Part shown: in pieces, positions 1 to 8,307 of the stretch | How the letters are laid out: the number at the start of each line of letters is the position of its first letter | Position numbering within the stretch: position 1 is the stretch's first letter | NCBI GenBank assembly: GCA_016936255.1 | Contig: JAFGYE010000091.1 | Coordinates: forward strand, 1 to 64,000 | Source of the DNA: Marinifilaceae bacterium | Lineage (GTDB): Bacteria > Bacteroidota > Bacteroidia > Bacteroidales > Marinifilaceae | Direction: 5' to 3' | Length of the DNA: 64,000 nucleotides | Notes under the pieces: model-generated | The model's input: the letters and a program-made list of their open reading frames with translations, nothing else | Told to the model about the DNA's origin: nothing | The model's database searches: none | Translations under genes and position numbers: made by a program

Positions 1-87
<87 letters not shown>

Positions 88-151
88 AATCTTTTCTATG
101 AAGATAGAAAATGGAGTTGGTGAAATTTATTTTTCTCTCTCCGTAAATTTT

Positions 152-226
152 CGGGGTGTAGCGTAGCCCGGTTATCGCGCCTGCTTTGGGAGCAGGAGGT
201 CGCAGGTTCGAATCCTGCCACCCCGA
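152..226 (+). tRNA. tRNA-Pro (anticodon TGG), copy 1
   Basis: A 75-nt cloverleaf with acceptor CGGGGTG pairing with CACCCCG, discriminator A, anticodon loop CTTTGGGAG giving TGG, and T arm GCAGG-TTCGAAT-CCTGC. It is the first of three identical copies in tandem. CCA is not encoded. Confidence 0.97.
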
Positions 227-294
227 CGAAAATTTTCAGAGGAGTTTAAAAACTTCTCTTTTTTTATCTAAACAGAGTACCGGAACGAAAGTTT

Positions 295-369
295 CGGGGT
301 GTAGCGTAGCCCGGTTATCGCGCCTGCTTTGGGAGCAGGAGGTCGCAGGTTCGAATCCTGCCACCCCGA
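295..369 (+). tRNA. tRNA-Pro (anticodon TGG), copy 2
   Basis: Identical in sequence to the copy at 152-226: same acceptor pairing, TGG anticodon and T arm. The spacer in front of it shares words (aggagtttaaaa, accggaa) with the spacer in front of copy 3, which points to tandem duplication of a unit of about 140 bp. Confidence 0.97.
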
Positions 370-430
370 CAATATTTAAGAGGAGTTTTAAAGCTTTTCT
401 ATTATCAAAAAGAATACCGGAATTAAGTTC

Positions 431-505
431 CGGGGTGTAGCGTAGCCCGGTTATCGCGCCTGCTTTGGGAGCAGGAGGTCGCAGGTTCGAATCCTGCCAC
501 CCCGA
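431..505 (+). tRNA. tRNA-Pro (anticodon TGG), copy 3
   Basis: Third identical copy of the Pro-TGG tRNA, last in the cluster and followed directly by a rho-independent terminator. Confidence 0.97.
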
Positions 506-510
506 CAAAA

Positions 511-540
511 GAGAGAAATCATATGGTTTCTCTTTTTTTT
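511..540 (+). terminator. Rho-independent terminator of the tRNA cluster
   Basis: Stem AGAGAAA/TTTCTCT with an 8-nt loop followed by an unbroken T run. It ends the Ser-Pro-Pro-Pro tRNA transcript. Confidence 0.8.
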
Positions 541-565
541 GTGCAATATATTTTCAAATCGAATA

Positions 566-594
566 TTGAATATATGTTGACTTTCTTACATTTG
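566..594 (+). promoter_or_regulatory. Bacteroidetes-type promoter of the serine dehydratase gene
   Basis: TTG, 18 bp, then TACATTTG, which fits the known Bacteroidetes pattern (-33 TTG, -7 TAnnTTTG). The predicted transcript start is about 25 bp before the ATG. Confidence 0.55.
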
Positions 595-625
595 CATTCA
601 ACTTACACAATAACAAAACGTTTTA

Positions 626-1831
626 ATGGAATCAATAAAAGAACTTTATCGCATTGGGTATGGGCCTTCGAGTAGTCATACTATGGGGCCTCGGAAAGCT
701 GCAGAACAGTTTTTGTTACGTCATCCTAAAGCAGATAAATTTGAAGTAACTCTTTTTGGGAGCTTGGCTGCAACAGGTAAAGGTCATTTAACCGGTGTTG
801 CAATTGAAAAAGTATTTGAAGAGAGAGATTTGAATTTGATATGGAAGCCCGAAGAATTTTTGAAAAAGCATCCTAATGCATTGCGATTTAAAGCTTTTTC
901 AGCATCAGATGGGTTGATTGAAGAATGGACAGCTTACAGTATTGGTGGTGGTGCAATAATAGATGACAATACTGAGTTGTCTGCCCAGAATATATATGGG
1001 TTGACTACAATGGATGCAATTTTAGAGTGGTGCAAAATCAATAAAAAGCAGCTTTGGGAGTATGTGGAATTGATGGAGGGAGAAAGTATTTGGGATTATC
1101 TGGATGAGGTTTGGACTGCAATGAAAAAGGCTGTAAAAAGAGGGATGAATAAAGAAGGCGAACTTCCGGGAGGTTTAGAGCTGGAGCGTAAGTCTCATTC
1201 GTATCAATTAAAAGCTAAAACGTTAAGCGGACCTATGAGGAAACGATCCATGTTGTATTCATTTGCCTTAGCTGTTTCTGAAGAAAATTCCAGTGGCGGT
1301 GTAATTGTAACTGCCCCAACATGCGGAGCTTGTGGGGTTTTGCCTGCTGTTCTCTACTACCATAAGAAATTCTATAAATTTGGGAAAAAGGATGTGTTGA
1401 AAGCTTTAGCAACGGCCGGCTTAATTGGAAATCTGGTTAAGACCAATGCATCGATTTCGGGAGCAGAAGTTGGTTGTCAGGGAGAAGTGGGGACTGCTTG
1501 TGCCATGGCTTCCGGAGCAGCCACTCAGCTGCATGGTGGAACTGTATATCAGGTTGAATATTCTGCCGAAATGGGTTTGGAACATCATCTCGGTCTTACT
1601 TGTGATCCGGTGCTTGGTTTGGTTCAAATACCATGCATTGAACGCAATGTTTTTGCTGCTGCACGGGCTTTAAATCACAATACCTATGCTTTGCTTTCAG
1701 ATGGTCGTCACAGAATTAGTTTTGATCAGGTAACTGAAACAATGATGAAAACCGGACTTGATTTGCCTTACACTTATAAAGAAACATCTCTGGGAGGATT
1801 GGCTTCATTAAAGGTCTTTAATTATAAATAA
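626..1831 (+). CDS. sdaA: L-serine ammonia-lyase, iron-sulfur type (serine dehydratase)
   Basis: Deaminates L-serine to pyruvate and ammonia in the cytoplasm using a [4Fe-4S] cluster. The 401-residue chain begins with the beta-domain motif GPSSSHTMGP near residue 13 and carries the alpha-domain motifs TAPTCGACGVLPAVLYY and GAEVGCQGEVGTACAMASGA. The cysteines in GCQGEVG, LTCDPVLG and IPCIERN match the cluster ligands of the family. Alpha and beta domains are fused in one chain, as in the E. coli enzyme, although this one is shorter. The ATG lies about 25 bp behind a good promoter and the stop is followed by a strong hairpin, so it is probably monocistronic. The family assignment is secure. Confidence 0.95.
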   Translation: MESIKELYRIGYGPSSSHTMGPRKAAEQFLLRHPKADKFEVTLFGSLAATGKGHLTGVAIEKVFEERDLNLIWKPEEFLKKHPNALRFKAFSASDGLIEEWTAYSIGGGAIIDDNTELSAQNIYGLTTMDAILEWCKINKKQLWEYVELMEGESIWDYLDEVWTAMKKAVKRGMNKEGELPGGLELERKSHSYQLKAKTLSGPMRKRSMLYSFALAVSEENSSGGVIVTAPTCGACGVLPAVLYYHKKFYKFGKKDVLKALATAGLIGNLVKTNASISGAEVGCQGEVGTACAMASGAATQLHGGTVYQVEYSAEMGLEHHLGLTCDPVLGLVQIPCIERNVFAAARALNHNTYALLSDGRHRISFDQVTETMMKTGLDLPYTYKETSLGGLASLKVFNYK

Positions 1832-1835
1832 TACA

Positions 1836-1884
1836 TAAAGAAATGAGCTTGATTGAAGATAGAATCAAGTTCATTTCATTTTAA
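1836..1884. terminator. Terminator between sdaA and the convergent M28 gene
   Basis: A 12-bp stem ATGAGCTTGATT/AATCAAGTTCAT with one G-U pair and an 8-nt loop, followed by a T-rich tail on the plus strand and an A-rich flank on the other side. It probably serves both converging genes. Confidence 0.7.
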
Positions 1885-1892
1885 GTTTAAAT

Positions 1893-3539
1893 CTATTCGA
1901 GATCTTTTTCTCTTCTCGCTTTAAATTCTGATCCGTCTTTCCATTTTGGAAATTCATTTTGATTGGCAAGTTCCCAGCCAACACGGAAAAGCAATCGGGC
2001 ATCTTCTGCAACACCATCCAAATTCCACCACTCTTCATATTCATCAAAAGGTTTGTGGTAATAATTCGCCAGCCAGTCTTTTTCTTTGCCAGACATGTAA
2101 TCAATGCCTTTTTCCCTGCTATCGTTGTTGCCACGGGCAAATAGTGCTGGAACACCTGCACGGGCAAAACTGAAATGATCCGATCGGTAATACATTCCGG
2201 ATTGAGGATTCGGATCAGGAAGGATGTATCGATTTTGCGTTTCGGCCTCCTTTCTAACATACTCATCCAGATCCGATTGTCCATATCCAGTAATCATTAC
2301 GTCTTTCATGCGCCCATAAGGCAGCATCAGATCATTGTTAATGTTTGCAACTGTTTTGTTTAGCGGAAAAATTGGATTGTCGACATAAAAACCTGAACCA
2401 TTTAGTCCCGATTCTTCTGCGGAAGGTGCTAAAAAAACAATTGATCGGCGAGGTTGATGAGGCATGGCCTTAAAAGCCCTTGCAATTTCAAACATCCAAG
2501 CAAGAGATGTTCCATTATCAACAGCGCCGTTGTAGATTGAATCTCCATTGATTTTTGGACCAATTCCAAGATGATCCCAATGTGCAGAATAGAAAATATA
2601 TTCATCTGACAGATCTGTCCCTTTTATTATTCCGAGTACATTATGGGTATTATCAAAATGAGCCGAGTTTTTAAAGACTATACTTAATTTCGTATTTAAA
2701 TCATAACCTGCAAATTCTTTTTGTTTGGCTGCTTGAATTTCTGTGTCCGGATTCTTATCTGCATCAGCAAATAATTGTTTGGCTGCATTCAGGGTTAGCC
2801 AACCTTCAACTAAACATCGTGATTGGTAATTATCCTTAGCCTGCTGATATAATTTCGGAACTGATGCCGAATTCAAGACAACGGACCATGGGTATCCAGC
2901 AGGTTTGTTTTGATGAATAATCAGTATTCCTTTGGCTCCTTGACGAGCTGCCTCCTCGTATTTATATGTCCATCGGCCATAATATGTCATTTCATTGCCT
3001 TTAAAAAAACTCTTATCAGTTGAGCCAAAACCAGGGTCGTTCACCAAAACAACTACGGTTTTTCCTTTAACATTCAGGTTTTTATAGTCGTTCCAGTCAT
3101 ATTCCGGGGCTACAATTCCATAGCCTGCAAATACTAAGTCTGATTCTGTTAATACGATTTCATCCTGAATACGTCGGGAGAAGGTGACAAAATCCTCGCC
3201 GTAGGTTAGTTTTCTTATTTTGTAAGGTGATTTTAAACTAAGAAATTGGGGAGGCGTAAGTGATATCTCGACTAATGGAACGTCCTGAAAATAGGATTCC
3301 TTGTTGATTGGATCAAGCCCTATTTCTTTATACTGCTGAGCGATGTAGCTAATTGTTTTTACTTCACCTTCAGAAAATGGTTTTCGTCCTTGATATTCAT
3401 CAGATCCTAATTCTTTGATGTATTTTATCATTCTTTCAGTTGAAATAACCGATTCTGCTTTTTTTAAGCTTTCATCAGAAGATCTGCATGCCACTGTTAG
3501 GCTGGCGATGGATAGTGTTAATATTGTTTTTATTCGCAT
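1893..3539 (-). CDS. M28 family zinc aminopeptidase, lipoprotein
   Basis: A predicted secreted metallopeptidase that removes N-terminal residues from peptides. I place the start at the internal ATG giving MRIKTILTLSIASLTVAC, a clean lipoprotein signal with Cys18 as the lipidated residue; the longer reading frame upstream adds 19 unlikely residues. A PA-like insert (residues about 100-260) precedes the M28 catalytic domain. Zinc-ligand motifs are visible: SAHWDHLG (about residue 320), AVDNGTS, SAEESGLNGS and YRSDHFSFA. Length (548 residues) and order fit Bacteroidetes M28 peptidases with a PA domain. It is monocistronic and convergent with sdaA. Substrate is unknown. Confidence 0.9.
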   Translation of the reverse strand: MRIKTILTLSIASLTVACRSSDESLKKAESVISTERMIKYIKELGSDEYQGRKPFSEGEVKTISYIAQQYKEIGLDPINKESYFQDVPLVEISLTPPQFLSLKSPYKIRKLTYGEDFVTFSRRIQDEIVLTESDLVFAGYGIVAPEYDWNDYKNLNVKGKTVVVLVNDPGFGSTDKSFFKGNEMTYYGRWTYKYEEAARQGAKGILIIHQNKPAGYPWSVVLNSASVPKLYQQAKDNYQSRCLVEGWLTLNAAKQLFADADKNPDTEIQAAKQKEFAGYDLNTKLSIVFKNSAHFDNTHNVLGIIKGTDLSDEYIFYSAHWDHLGIGPKINGDSIYNGAVDNGTSLAWMFEIARAFKAMPHQPRRSIVFLAPSAEESGLNGSGFYVDNPIFPLNKTVANINNDLMLPYGRMKDVMITGYGQSDLDEYVRKEAETQNRYILPDPNPQSGMYYRSDHFSFARAGVPALFARGNNDSREKGIDYMSGKEKDWLANYYHKPFDEYEEWWNLDGVAEDARLLFRVGWELANQNEFPKWKDGSEFKARREKDLE

Positions 3540-3754
3540 ATTGTTTGTTTTGCTTAAAAGTAGAAAACAAAGTTTAATTGCTTGGGACGCATACATATAT
3601 TGTTTCTAATTTAAATTCTGTATTGATAGATTTTATTTTGTCATTTTAATGTAATTCAGCTTGCAGTTGATGATTCAGGCTATCTTGCATTTTAACGGGA
3701 AATTTAGAATAGGTCTTACAATTTTTGTAGTTTTAAAAAAAAAGAAAAATTGTT

Positions 3755-4177
3755 ATGAAATCGAAACGAAAATATCGAACTGTTGAAATGTTGCTAAGAA
3801 TAGTAACGGCCATTATATTGATTCAAACATTGCATTTTAAATTTTCAGGTCATCCTGAGGCTGTTCATATTTTTTCTGTGATTGGAATAGATCCTTGGGG
3901 TCGGTTTGGTGTTGGAGCAATTGAATTGATCGCAGGTATTTTATTTTTCCTACCTAATTTATGGAAAGTTGCTGCTGTAATTACTTCTGGATTGATGCTT
4001 GGAGCAATTGGTTTTCATTTATTTACCTCGGTAGGTATTGTTGTTGAATATGATGGGACTTCTGATGGAGGCGAATTGTTTGTTATGGCAGTAATCGCGT
4101 TGATCTTTAGTTGTATACTAATGTATAGGGCTAATTTACCAGAAATGTATAGGAGTTATTTCCCCCAAAGAGATTAG
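3755..4177 (+). CDS. DoxX-like integral membrane protein
   Basis: A 140-residue protein with four hydrophobic segments (about residues 10-28, 50-68, 73-92 and 108-125), the layout of the DoxX/DoxD family. The conserved-looking block GAIELIAGILFFLPN in the second segment resembles the family signature. The biochemical role of most DoxX-like proteins is not settled; some act in redox or thiosulfate metabolism. It stands alone, with no operon partner within 500 bp downstream. Confidence 0.7.
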   Translation: MKSKRKYRTVEMLLRIVTAIILIQTLHFKFSGHPEAVHIFSVIGIDPWGRFGVGAIELIAGILFFLPNLWKVAAVITSGLMLGAIGFHLFTSVGIVVEYDGTSDGGELFVMAVIALIFSCILMYRANLPEMYRSYFPQRD

Positions 4178-4673
4178 ATTTAATGATAGAAAAGATTTTA
4201 TATCAAGAGAAATTAGATTGTTCTTGTAGTAGTTTTTGTGTGCTGCATCAGGAATAATTGATTCGGCACTTTTTTTTAGGATTATTGTTTATGCTATTTT
4301 TAATGAGGTTGTCGATCATAAAATTCTGACTTCACCAATTGTATTTCTGTTGGTTAACTTTTGGGTCAAATTAATTTACATTGTATGTAACTTAAGAGTC
4401 AGGGTAGAGCTCAATAATATATTTAATTTTAACTTCGCCATATACAGATCCTGCTTATCTTTTGGAAAAAATTTAATTTGTGATTAATTATTGTCGAAAG
4501 CTGTAGTTCTATACTTGAAAGAGAAAATCTGCAGGCAAAATAATATTTTATGAATATGATATAAAAAAGAAGTGATCAATTATAAACATACAAATTAGCA
4601 GGTTAGTTGATTTCAGAATGATAATCTTTCATGGAATGTGTGATTATTATGTTTAAATAAAATTGTTGATTTT
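4178..4673. other. Non-coding gap after the DoxX-like gene
   Basis: About 500 bp of very AT-rich DNA. The only sizeable open frame (4236-4487) has no family resemblance and an implausible composition. A small inverted repeat TTACAT-tgt-ATGTAA lies at 4376-4390. I see no convincing gene or RNA. Confidence 0.5.
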
Positions 4674-4674
4674 T

Positions 4675-4704
4675 TTGGATTTTAGCTTTATTTGTTTAGA
4701 TTTG
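4675..4704 (+). promoter_or_regulatory. Bacteroidetes-type promoter of the TlpA-like gene
   Basis: TTG, 19 bp, then TAGATTTG: an exact fit to the -33/-7 pattern and spacing, with the ATG 25 bp further on. Confidence 0.6.
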
Positions 4705-4729
4705 GTGGTTTTGATACGATATATTAAAA

Positions 4730-5263
4730 ATGAAAATAGGAATGGCTAAATTATTATTAACGGGTTTAATTATGGGACTAGTTTTTTCAGGAATGGCACA
4801 AACTAAAGATTCCAGAGGGTATATTGTGAAGATAGGTGATATGGCTCCGGATTTTGAAATAAATCTAACTGACGGGAGTAAATTGAAGTTGTCAGATTTG
4901 AAGGGAAAAGTTGTGATGCTGCAGTTTACGGCTAGTTGGTGCGGGGTTTGTCGCAAAGAAATGCCGTTTATCGAGAAGGAAATTTGGCAGGAGCACAAAG
5001 AGAAGGATTTTGCCTTGTATGCTTTAGATTTTGATGAGCCGCTAGAAAAGGCTGAGAAATTAATAGCCACAACAGGAATAACTTATCCGGTGGCATTGGA
5101 TGAAGGGGCGGAAATATTTACTAAGTATGCACACAGGGAAAGTGGTGTAACCCGTAATGTAATTGTTAATAAGGAAGGTAAAATCATTTATCTCACCAGA
5201 TTGTTTAATCATGAAGAATTTGATGGTATGAAAATGGCGATTGAAGAGGAATTGAAAAAATAA
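4730..5263 (+). CDS. TlpA-family thioredoxin-like disulfide reductase, exported
   Basis: A 177-residue periplasmic thiol-disulfide protein. Residues 1-24 (MKIGMAKLLLTGLIMG to GMAQ) form a signal peptide. The thioredoxin fold follows, with the active site ASWCGVCRKEMP (Cys71 and Cys74) and the typical AhpC/TSA entry PDFEINLTDGS. The likely cis-Pro region is replaced by RESGVTRNVIVNKEGKI. Such proteins usually reduce periplasmic disulfides, for example during cytochrome c maturation or resistance to thiol stress. There is no cytochrome gene nearby, so the partner is unknown. Confidence 0.85.
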   Translation: MKIGMAKLLLTGLIMGLVFSGMAQTKDSRGYIVKIGDMAPDFEINLTDGSKLKLSDLKGKVVMLQFTASWCGVCRKEMPFIEKEIWQEHKEKDFALYALDFDEPLEKAEKLIATTGITYPVALDEGAEIFTKYAHRESGVTRNVIVNKEGKIIYLTRLFNHEEFDGMKMAIEEELKK

Positions 5264-5280
5264 TTTGGCTTCTAAAAAAA

Positions 5281-5367
5281 ATGCATTTGATGAAATTAAT
5301 TGCGATTTTTTTAGTGTTTATCCTTTCAGATGCTAAGTCAAGTGGATTTTCTTTTTATTTAAAATAA
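5281..5367 (+). CDS. Possible 28-residue hydrophobic peptide
   Basis: A short frame 17 bp after the TlpA-like stop encodes MHLMKLIAIFLVFILSDAKS plus eight residues. It looks like an isolated signal peptide or a single membrane segment. There is no Shine-Dalgarno sequence and no recognised family. It could be a chance frame in AT-rich DNA or a degenerate gene start. Confidence 0.2.
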   Translation: MHLMKLIAIFLVFILSDAKSSGFSFYLK

Positions 5368-5380
5368 AAGCATGACTAAA

Positions 5381-5408
5381 AAGAAAAAGGGCGGTGACTA
5401 GCCGCCCT
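5381..5408 (-). terminator. Minus-strand intrinsic terminator without an annotated gene
   Basis: Read on the minus strand: GGGCGG-ctagtca-CCGCCC followed by TTTTTCTTTTT. It is a strong GC stem in AT-rich surroundings. On the plus strand no T run follows, so it works only leftward. No minus-strand protein gene precedes it. Confidence 0.75.
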
Positions 5409-5477
5409 AAACTACTACTTAAATTTACTTATGAATTAGTACAGTCAATCACCTAAGTGTTTAATATACTTCCTTCA
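5384..5477 (-). ncRNA. Candidate small RNA (about 95 nt)
   Basis: On the minus strand an exact -7 element (TATCTTTG, plus-strand 5482-5489) is followed about 70 nt later by a strong intrinsic terminator. The stretch between lacks any ATG-initiated frame and has no coding look. Promoter, short transcript and terminator together suggest a small regulatory RNA. No known family was recognised, and a -33 element is not clear. The flanking 700-bp gap has no protein gene. Confidence 0.45.
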
Positions 5478-5481
5478 CTGA

Positions 5482-5489
5482 CAAAGATA
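5482..5489 (-). promoter_or_regulatory. -7 promoter element for the candidate small RNA
   Basis: Minus-strand TATCTTTG is an exact match to TAnnTTTG. The element is short and can occur by chance; its value comes from the terminator placed about 75 nt downstream. Confidence 0.4.
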
Positions 5490-5961
5490 ATGCATAGGGG
5501 TAGTTTTTATTGTTAAAATACATCCTTTTTTACGAACCAATGATTTTGATAAATGAATCGCCAATTATAGATGAATAGTTATTTCGTTTTTTGGTGATGA
5601 ACTCTAAATTTTCTCATTTGCTTAAGTGCAATCTATTTTCGATCCTGTTAGGTCAAAAAATAAATCAGAAAGCCTGAGATTTGTTGGCTTAAATTCTTCG
5701 ATAGATTTATTATCAATTGCTCTATTCAGGCTTTTTCAGTTTGTTTCTATAGAATCTTAAAAAAAACTAATTCCTTTGAGGTTACTAATTTGTCCACAAT
5801 TGCCTTTGTACATATATTTTCTCATTTTCAGACGAAGATATTTAAATCACTAAAAAATTCATTTGTTTTACTTTCACAATTTAAAAATGCCTAATTTTAT
5901 GCCTATCTTGAGAAGATCAAAAAGATTTTGATTTAGTTTATTTATTTAGCTGTAATAGTTT
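5490..5961. other. Non-coding gap before the TetR-like gene
   Basis: AT-rich DNA with no plausible frame on either strand. TATCTTGA at about 5904-5911, one base off the -7 consensus, could drive the TetR-like gene. Confidence 0.4.
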
Positions 5962-6588
5962 ATGGACAAGGATTTTATTCATATTATAGAGAAGTTAAGG
6001 GCTTATTTGTTCAAAAATGGTTTAAGTGGCTTTTCTTTTGATAAAGTAAAAGATTTTGGGGTGTCGCCATCTGATGTATCTAAATTTGTTGATTCGGTAG
6101 AGGAGCTGGTTGAAAAAATTCTTGAATACGAACGAAAATCGTTTGAGTCCATTTTTACTCAATACAATTTTGAAGGTCAGAATGCGATTGACATATTATT
6201 TATTGTAAGTCAGGAGATGAATGATCGTTTCGAAAATTTAACTCCATCCGTTACAATGGAATTTGAGAGTCATTTCCCGGAAGTGTATAAAAAGCATATG
6301 GATGAGAGGATGGAATTTATTTTTGAGAAGATTAAAATAAATATTGAAAAGGGAATGGCACAAGGTATGTATCGCGATGATCTTAGCAGCGAGATTGTTG
6401 GGCGGATGTATTTGGCGAGACTTGAAGACATGCACAACCCTGAACTGTATCCACCGGAGAGATTTAAGTTTGGTACAATTTACGATACGATGATTGATCA
6501 ATTTGTAAAAAGCATTGGTACCGAGGATGGAATTAATTATTATCGTCAGCGTAAACAATTACTGGGTGTTTTAAGTTTTGGACGATAA
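5962..6588 (+). CDS. TetR/AcrR-like transcriptional regulator
   Basis: A 208-residue protein with the size and all-helical layout of TetR regulators. The N-terminal third (residues 1-55, including GLSGFSFDKVKDFGVSPSDV) looks like a divergent helix-turn-helix. The C-terminal ligand domain has the pattern seen in Bacteroidetes members: PSVTMEFESHFPEVYKKH, then a long amphipathic helix ending EKGMAQGMYRDDLSSEIVGR. The ligand and targets are unknown. The helix-turn-helix is weak, so DNA binding is inferred. Confidence 0.65.
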   Translation: MDKDFIHIIEKLRAYLFKNGLSGFSFDKVKDFGVSPSDVSKFVDSVEELVEKILEYERKSFESIFTQYNFEGQNAIDILFIVSQEMNDRFENLTPSVTMEFESHFPEVYKKHMDERMEFIFEKIKINIEKGMAQGMYRDDLSSEIVGRMYLARLEDMHNPELYPPERFKFGTIYDTMIDQFVKSIGTEDGINYYRQRKQLLGVLSFGR

Positions 6589-6644
6589 ATGATATTTGCA
6601 AGAATAAGTTTTCCCGTATTTTGGAGTATTTATTCGGGCGATTG

Positions 6645-6666
6645 CTTCCTAAATGCATTTGGGAGG
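6645..6666 (+). promoter_or_regulatory. 22-nt palindrome upstream of dus-cbiZ
   Basis: CTTCCTAAATG/CATTTGGGAGG pairs along its whole length as RNA (three G-U pairs), ending in GGGAGG about 24 nt before the dus ATG. It could be an operator or a hairpin that hides a ribosome site. A second, weaker pairing CCCG/CGGG lies just upstream (6613-6638). Confidence 0.35.
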
Positions 6667-6689
6667 AATAAACGAGAAATTATAATCAC

Positions 6690-7634
6690 ATGAAAATTTC
6701 ATTAGCACCTCTTCAGGGATATACTGATTGGGTGTTCCGACAAGCATATGAAAAATGCATTGGGGGCGTAGATGAATTCTATACCCCTTTTCTTGTTCTT
6801 CAAAATTCAGGAGAAGTAAGAACCTCGCACAAAAGAGAAGTAGAGCCATTTCTGGAAAGAAATAATCGATTGGTACCTCAGTTTTTAAGCGGGTCAGTTG
6901 AGGAATTTCAATTTTTTGAGATGTATTTTTCGGATTTAGGGTATAAAAAAATGAATTGGAATTTAGGCTGTCCTTTTCCTATGGTTACCGGGAAAAAGAA
7001 AGGATCTGGCTTGTTGCCATATCCTGAAAAGATAAAGGATATTCTGGAACGTGGATATTCCGGGAAAATTGACCTGTCGATTAAAATGCGCTTGGGTTTG
7101 GAAGATAAATCGGAGATACTTTCGGTCTTGGATGTGATGAAAAACTTTAATATTGATGAAATTATCGTTCATCCTCGCATTGGCAAGCAAATGTATAAGG
7201 GAAGTGCTGATCGGGATTATTTTCAGCAAATTCAGGAAGGGTTTAATAAAATCATTGGTTTCAATGGTGATATCGGGACGCTTGATGATTTTGAAAGTTT
7301 GAGTACTCAATTGCCAAATCTAAATCATGTAATGATAGGAAGAGGTGTTTTGAAAGATTATTGGTTGCCGGCAAAAATAAAAGGAATAGAAATTCCATCT
7401 GCAGATATTCGCAAAAAAGCATTGCGTAAAATGCACGACGAAATTTTTTCTACTTATAATTCATTTTTAAGTGGGGATACACAGATCCTGCAAAAAGTGA
7501 AGCCATTTTGGGAGTATTTTTCCTGTCATTTTGAGGAGGAGAGAAAAGTTTATAAAGGAATCAAAAAATCGGGTGGCTTAAAAAAATATCACGAGGCTGT
7601 TTCGTTTGCTTTCCAGCAAAATGTAAAGGAGTAG
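6690..7634 (+). CDS. dus: tRNA-dihydrouridine synthase
   Basis: An FMN-dependent enzyme reducing uridine to dihydrouridine in the tRNA D-loop. Its TIM-barrel motifs are clear: start LAPLQGYTDWVFR, catalytic-cysteine loop NWNLGCPFPMVTGKKKGSG, substrate strand IKMRLGLED, VHPRIGKQMYKG, and phosphate-binding FNGDIGT and MIGRGVL. Length 314 fits. Gene cbiZ begins 4 bp after the stop, so the two are almost certainly co-transcribed, although the functions are unrelated. The Dus subclass cannot be assigned by eye. Confidence 0.92.
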   Translation: MKISLAPLQGYTDWVFRQAYEKCIGGVDEFYTPFLVLQNSGEVRTSHKREVEPFLERNNRLVPQFLSGSVEEFQFFEMYFSDLGYKKMNWNLGCPFPMVTGKKKGSGLLPYPEKIKDILERGYSGKIDLSIKMRLGLEDKSEILSVLDVMKNFNIDEIIVHPRIGKQMYKGSADRDYFQQIQEGFNKIIGFNGDIGTLDDFESLSTQLPNLNHVMIGRGVLKDYWLPAKIKGIEIPSADIRKKALRKMHDEIFSTYNSFLSGDTQILQKVKPFWEYFSCHFEEERKVYKGIKKSGGLKKYHEAVSFAFQQNVKE

Positions 7635-7638
7635 AATA

Positions 7639-8307
7639 ATGAAATTTTCAATTGAAATAACGGATCAATTCTTTCATGTTGAGTTTCAGCATTCTGTTCG
7701 GATGGTAAGTTCAGCGATTTTAAACGGTGGTTGCCAAATTGCTGATCATTTTCTGAATACAAAGGTTGATGCTAACTTTAATGGAGAAAGAACTGATTTT
7801 GAATCTCCGGATATTACGCTTAAAGAAATAGTTGACTCCCAAAATTGGGAGGGGAATTGTGTGGGAATGATGACTGCGGCTTTAATGAGTTCGTTTCGAA
7901 GAGTCCGAGTTGAAAAGCAGGGGGTTTGGATAGAGGTTTTTGTTACATCCGGAGTGTCAAATGCCCGTAGGGCAGGAGATGAGGCTGATTATCAATTCGT
8001 AAATGAAGAGTATCAAAAAGTCGGGACTATTAATATTCTGGTTACCACAAATGCGAATCTTTCTGACGCAAGCATGATTGAATGTGTTATGATGGTTGCA
8101 GAAGCAAAGGCAGCTTGCTTACAGGATTTAAATATTAAGAGCCCGGTTAGTGGATTATTGGCTACGGGAACAGGAACTGATTCTACAGCAATTGCATGTG
8201 GTACAGGTCCAATGGTTCAGTATTGTGGTAAACATGTTTTGTTTGGGGAGATGTTGGCAAAAACAACTTATAAAGCCATTCATGAATCATTATCGGTAGC
8301 TAGATAA
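7639..8307 (+). CDS. cbiZ: Adenosylcobinamide amidohydrolase CbiZ
   Basis: Cleaves the amide bond of adenosylcobinamide (or of pseudo-cobalamins) to give adenosylcobyric acid, which lets the cell salvage and remodel foreign corrinoids. Family motifs are present: GNCVGMMTAALMSSFRRV, VTSGVSNARRAGDEAD, GTINILVTTNANL, EAKAACLQDLNIKSPVSG and ATGTGTDSTAIACG. The 222-residue length fits single-domain CbiZ. The start has GGAG 9 nt upstream. Its 3' end overlaps the convergent P-loop ATPase gene by 28 bp, and the neighbouring cobQ makes the same product. Confidence 0.9.
   Translation: MKFSIEITDQFFHVEFQHSVRMVSSAILNGGCQIADHFLNTKVDANFNGERTDFESPDITLKEIVDSQNWEGNCVGMMTAALMSSFRRVRVEKQGVWIEVFVTSGVSNARRAGDEADYQFVNEEYQKVGTINILVTTNANLSDASMIECVMMVAEAKAACLQDLNIKSPVSGLLATGTGTDSTAIACGTGPMVQYCGKHVLFGEMLAKTTYKAIHESLSVAR

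Noticed and set aside
186-508. Open frames across the tRNA-Pro array on both strands
   Set aside because: They translate the tRNA repeats and are not genes.
4236-4487. 83-residue open frame after the DoxX-like gene
   Set aside because: No ribosome site, no family resemblance, odd composition; it fits a chance frame in AT-rich DNA.
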